Source of the DNA: Triatoma infestans | Lineage: Eukaryota; Arthropoda; Insecta; Hemiptera; Reduviidae | DNA length: 64,000 bases | Assembly: GCA_011037195.1 (NCBI GenBank) | Contig: JAAEAF010000245.1 | Location: 80,051-144,050, forward strand | Direction of reading: 5' to 3' | Part shown: positions 52,301 through 58,300 of the stretch, piece after piece | How positions within the stretch are numbered: the first letter of the stretch is position 1 | How the letters are laid out: every line of letters starts with the position of its first letter | Translations under genes and position numbers: made by a program | Notes under the pieces: generated by a model | Database searches by the model: none | The model's input: only the letters and a program-made list of their open reading frames with translations | What the model was told of the DNA's origin: nothing

Positions 52301-55300
52301 CACTGCCTTGAATATTTTATTCGTACGACTGAGGGAACTACCCTATCACGTCACAGCCCCTCCGAAAACCCTCTCAAAATCTGTTTCCTCGAACAAATTC
52401 CTAACAAAAATGATCATCTTTGTATGAATAGTTAGCTACCAAGTTCAAAGAAACCCGCTGATGTTATTCTTGTGAAAATGTTCCCTATAGTGAAAACCCA
52501 TCCAATAAAGTGGTCGTTCCGGTTGAATGATTCTGACTGATAACTTCCTGCCAGATCTACCGGTGATAGCCAAACGGAGTATCAAGTTTGAAGACACACA
52601 CAGACACACACACACACAATTTCAGGAAAAAACACTTTTTCGGACGTAAACATGCATTTCTGGTGTCAACCTCAATTACTAAATTTGATAGGATTTCAAA
52701 AACTTCATATTACAGTACAGCAGCAAAGAAATATTAATTAAAATTCTATGGGAGTTATAATTATTCAAATTACAAGTTAATTATTGTGCAATCAGACATA
52801 AGCTAGAAATTGTTTACAGAAATAACGTGTAGGTCGTAAGTTTAGAATCTAAACTATTAAAGCAACTTTTGCCAAGGTTTCAAACAGGAAATCTGATAGA
52901 AAATGTTTTCTATTTATGCAAAAATTGATTAGATTATTTTAATTGGTGTACTTTATGCAGTTAGTAATTAAGATTAATACATTCTACTTATAAAACCGGA
53001 CATTAGAATTTTTGTTTGTAAATTGTAATCTTACATTAATTAATATTGTTATAACTATAATAAATAAGACCTTAATATGAGTTTTTATGGAAATAATTAT
53101 GTTTCTTTTTTAATAAAATTCAAAATATTCGAATGTATATACTCCAAAGCATTGAGCAAAAATAAGTTGCTGGATTTTATTTTTCGGAACAGTGTTCAAT
53201 TTTTCAAGAAGAACAATTCCGAACTTCTTACTGAAGGCTGCAAACGGTGTTCTTAAGTTGTTTCCTTTAATGCCCGATATTGTTCAGTAGGTTAGAAAAG
53301 TTCAAGTTGAAGAAAATTTGTCTCACGAACTTGCATGGCATTAGCATGAAGTTTTCGGCAAGAAAATAAGTAAACCAGACCTTGAAGATTCTGGAGTAGA
53401 ACTTCTTCAATGCACCTATGCAAAGTTTAAGCTCCGTTTTGGGTGGCAATGAATTCAGAACGGGTATGGATGTAGATTTCTCTCCGTAACATAACAGACT
53501 GCTTTTGAAAAATATATGAATAACGAATAATACATCGTACGTCGTTCAATCCCGCTTCTTCAAACTCGTCCTCGTTATCTGAACAATATGAATGAATCGG
53601 GTAAATCTATGAAAAAAACAACTCTTCACTGATCATGTGACTAATGGAGACACTGATTTGTAAATCCCGCCTCTCTCTTCGAAGTTCTCTCTTGATGATG
53701 GATAGATATTAAATTTTACTCCCACAGCCTTTTGAACGAAGCGCGCTCTGACCTGCAATACCAACGATCCTTTTAAGAAGATAGAGAGCGGTTAAATGTC
53801 GTTTATATAGCAGATGCCTTGGCGAGTAAAGATCGTCTCTTTGCCAATCACTGCTTTGCCTCTGAGATTTCCAATGGACTTCTTTCGGGCAAGACCTCCC
53901 AGTTGAGGCCATAGTGTATCGTGGACCGCTGTATTCTGAAAACCTCAACAAGTTGCTCATTCGCCAAGGCATCTGCTTAGACAAGATCTTCTCTACATAA
54001 TAAAAAATGTTCCTCTAAAGTTTTAAAATGAAAAAACTAAATTTAAGCAGTCACAGAAACACAGAAACTAATTATTTATAATTCGATAAAAATACGTAAC
54101 TGATAAGCATTATAAAGCTTGTTTTTAACTTTGCTCCGAGCGGAATTAAATTTATCCAGTATAACAAAATTCCATGCGGACATAAGTGAAAAAAAAAGAA
54201 GATTTTTCTCGAAAATGGCTCCAAGATTTTCATTAAACTTCGCATACTAACTAAACATACCTTATGCCTAATAACACGTTTATCTGAAATTTCCAGGACA
54301 ACTGATTTGTTGACAGTTCTAGCCAACGATTTTCAGTACTTGAAGTACTAACAGCACATACATATGTAAGTAAACCTTGTCACTTTCATTTGAAAAAAAA
54401 TTATTTTTGGGTTTGAGGATGTGCGAGTCAGTTTTAACTTTAAACTGTTGTTATAAGTTTTGCTCACGGCTATCGGAGCCTACCGACCATCTATAATTAT
54501 ATGTAATGAAGGCTAACTTTAGTAAAAATTCCAAGTTTCAAGAAAATGTATTAATTCAAATTGTTTAATTTCAAATATTTTATTTTGCCAATTAGAATTT
54601 TTGGATGTTTTGTCTGTATAACAGAATTTCGCCGAAACATTCAATTTAATTGAACAGGATTTGGAAAGTAAATTTCAATGTCTTAACTACTAGAAAGAAA
54701 GTTTCTAGGAAGCTTCTGGAAGACATAGTTGATATAATATATAAATTATAGGGCTACTTTCTCAATGTTTATTAGGTCTTAGGACCGGGGGGAATACCCA
54801 AAAATCTTAGGTCCCTCTAAGAGAGGGGAGTTGATCGGGCGCTGATAATCCACCTCCATAAAAAACACTTTTGTAGCAAAGAGAAATTTTAATCCTACCG
54901 GATCTTAACAGTTGAGAAATAATTATTTTAATTAAATTATAATTTAATAAGAAATTATACACAATTCCGTATAATTAATTTGATAATTCACGGCTAAAGG
55001 TTTAAATTCTCAAAATGAACATATTTTTTCAAAATTCAATTGGTTCATTAGATTTATATGTATTTTTTTATATATTAAAAAAATAAAAATCGAAAAAATA
55101 TTTCTTATTTCAACAAAAAGCCATCTCACCAATAAGCAGCATCCCTCAGTCATTCACTTCAATATAATTATCGAAAACGAAATTAGTTAGTTTCAAATGA
55201 ACTTTAAAAATGGCTTCGCTACTGCTGAGAATTCAAATGTTTCTTTCACAGTTCAGCTATCTCTTTAAATATTTAACTAATTTAAGACATATATAGAGAA

Positions 55301-58300
55301 TCTCGAGCCACTTGTGGATAAAAGAAATTAGCAATCTTAGAACATAGCTTTTAGAAGGATATGTAAATCCTTATGATAAGCGTCGATATGTAAATTTTAT
55401 CTGAGTCATTATTATTTTTCGTCTGTGAGAGGAACCAGGCATTGGGCTAACCGAAGCTCCTCTCAGCCCATGTAAGCTACAGCAATGAACAAAAATTCAG
55501 ACTTGGGCTTAATCCAGCTGAGATTCCTAGTATTCCGAATAAATCGGGGAATCCGTGGATGGCCTAAGATCCTTTCACGGATATCCTCTTCAGATCAAGG
55601 GGTCCTAACAATAGGGAAATCTATCAACCAACCCAAGCAAAATCTGTCATAAGATGCATGAATGTTTCTTCTTCAGTCCCACAAACTCTACAACAAAAGC
55701 CATGTTTGACTTAAGTTACATGATACAGAGATGCTTCCTTTTAAAATCACAATGCCCAGTTAAGGGTCCAACTTGGTGTTTAATAGAAGTTGATGAAGGA
55801 CGCAGCAACTTGTCACTATCAGCTTCCAATTTAAGTAATACTTTATAATTATACTTTGTTTTAAAACTCTAATTAGACAAAGTGATGAAACAGTAATTAA
55901 GTTCTAGTATAATAATTGTAAAATAAAAAAAATAAATAAATTAATATTTCTGAGATTTTTCCTTCACATGCAGCTCTAGTTTGTGGGCTCGACCAGTTCT
56001 AGCACCCGCTCATCCTCATTACGTTGAAGCCGCATCGATTAACCGCAAAATGATTGTAATGAAAAGAAATGAAGAAAATTATGGACACAACATCTCTCAC
56101 AACATCTCTCACAACATCTCTCACAACATCTCTCACAACATAAACATGAAAACCCATTTATTCCATTTTAGGTAGTTCTCATTAATTGTTATATATTATA
56201 TCGTAATTAAAATAAATGATTTCATATCAGTGAGTTACTATTTCTTGATATTCAACATTTCTTATAATCAGTATATGGATAGAAGTCTGTTAGATATCCT
56301 GCTCGACTTACATACTGTGAAGATTAACAAGGTAAAATTAATATCTACTGGGCTGTTGCAAAATAAATGACCAAACCAAGGAGCTACAAATATACAAACA
56401 CCAAAACATATTTATCTAATAATTTCCATGAATTTCTAAACATTTGTGTTTTACAAGGTGAAAGCAGATACAACAGCTGACATTACAAGAGTCACTAAAA
56501 TCACGAAATTCCTTTCTTTTAGCTACTTAGTACTTTTTTCTAACGAGAGAGGACGTGCGGACTTTGCGGGCTCACATCACTCCCTCTTAATTTTTGGAAC
56601 CAGATCTGTGCATCGCATGATTTATACAGAGCCTTCCCTCTCTACTTCATTAATTTCGGAAGCGGCGTTTGTAGCAGTAGCCTTCTTTAAAGTAACGACG
56701 CAATATCGCCCGAATTTCTAGATTCAACTAGGTCATTTCTTAAATCGCATAGATCATTCCACGAGCTCATCCAAGTGTAACTGAAAGTAAAAGGGTACAA
56801 TAAGAAACTAGTGTTTAATAAAAGTAACTTTTGTTAAAGTACTGTTGAGGATTGAGAAAAAAAAACGCACAGTCTTTTGTTACCCACAGTATTAGGCAGA
56901 ATGGTGAATGGAATCTTTTCTGTTGACACTACTAGATCCTTAGTATGGAAATAACTTACTGGTGCCAAGGCTCTGCAGTATAAGCGAGAAAACAGAGTTT
57001 CATAAGTTACTAAAAAACCATCAATCGTTCGAAAGACTATCAAACTGTTTTTGGAGATGAGCGTGGATTGGCGGTTCATTAACATCCAGCCACTGCTTTG
57101 ATCGTTCAGAATTATCTTGCAAGATCTATTTCTCAAAGGATATTATTATGTGATGAAAAAATTTTTTAAAAAATTTCGAATTCTAACCAAAAAAATAAGG
57201 GCATTACTATTTTCCCACTTGTAGTTAGTTGCCCTTTAACCCATGTTTAATTGAACATTCTCCCATTTATTTTCGGTAAATGTCTGACCATTCTTCAAAT
57301 ATGTCTCCATGCTCGTGTTGCTATTTCCCTGATAGCACTGTATTGGATTCAGATCGCATCATATTTATTATAAAATTAACGCCTTTTCCTTCCTTGTCTT
57401 CAACGCTGAAACTCCTGAATGAAATTTTTCGAACTATTATTATTAAATCGTGGGTGCCTATCGGCATGGGACCTAAGCCAATGTGGCTTTTATCGGCCAA
57501 TTCCCTCCCCCTATTCATCCCACTACTTGTCTACAATATCCTAAGATATCCTTTAGCTCCAACCCTCCCACAGGTTTTCCCATAAGAGTGAGGCTCTCCC
57601 AAAAATGCGAAACCTAGTGCCAGCGAAACGGAGACATTGACATAAATAGTGATATACCGTTTGCCTAACACCATCATCACAATTCTGACATATGGAACTA
57701 GACGTCCTATCTATTTTATGCAAAAGACTAGCACCCACATGTGTCCAGTCATTACACCTACTAAAGCCCTCAATCTTATCCTGCTCAGGGACAGAGGTAA
57801 TCCGAAACCCCCTCTTAGTATCTTTGATAAATCTTTGGCCTGGAGGCACCCCTGCGTGTCCTTCCAATGATTCTCCAAAATTCTTGTCTCCCAAAGTCTA
57901 ATATGACAGTTGCAGAACCGTTTAGTGACGGCAAGGGCTGGCTCAGGAGCACATAAAGGTAAGGAGGATCCCTCCCTAGCCAGCCGGTCCGCCCTCTCAT
58001 GTCTTCTATTCACGCATGTCCTAACGCATATAACTAAATTTAAAAAGTCACTTGAATGACTAATGAAGAGCAGTATATTACTTAACGCATCAAACATTGT
58101 TTTGAATGGTGCAAATTTTGAATATATACATATAGAATGGAATGTAGAAATTAACAGCACAAATGAAAAGAATAAAAAAAAAAGAAGCTATTTATTTATT
58201 ACAACCCAATCTCTGATTAGAAAAAGTAAATAATTTGAACTAAACAAACCTCATAAAATATCCATGTAGAGAATAAGGTCTGGATAAGATTATAAACAAT

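Larger units (their letters stand above)
10827..58249 (-). other. ELOVL giant intron (~47.4 kb)
   Basis: The two flanking coding exons join in phase 0 with GT-AG ends and encode adjacent conserved parts of the elongase. Everything between is repeats and non-coding DNA, with no convincing nested host gene. Small unrecognised open frames are listed separately. Confidence 0.85.
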
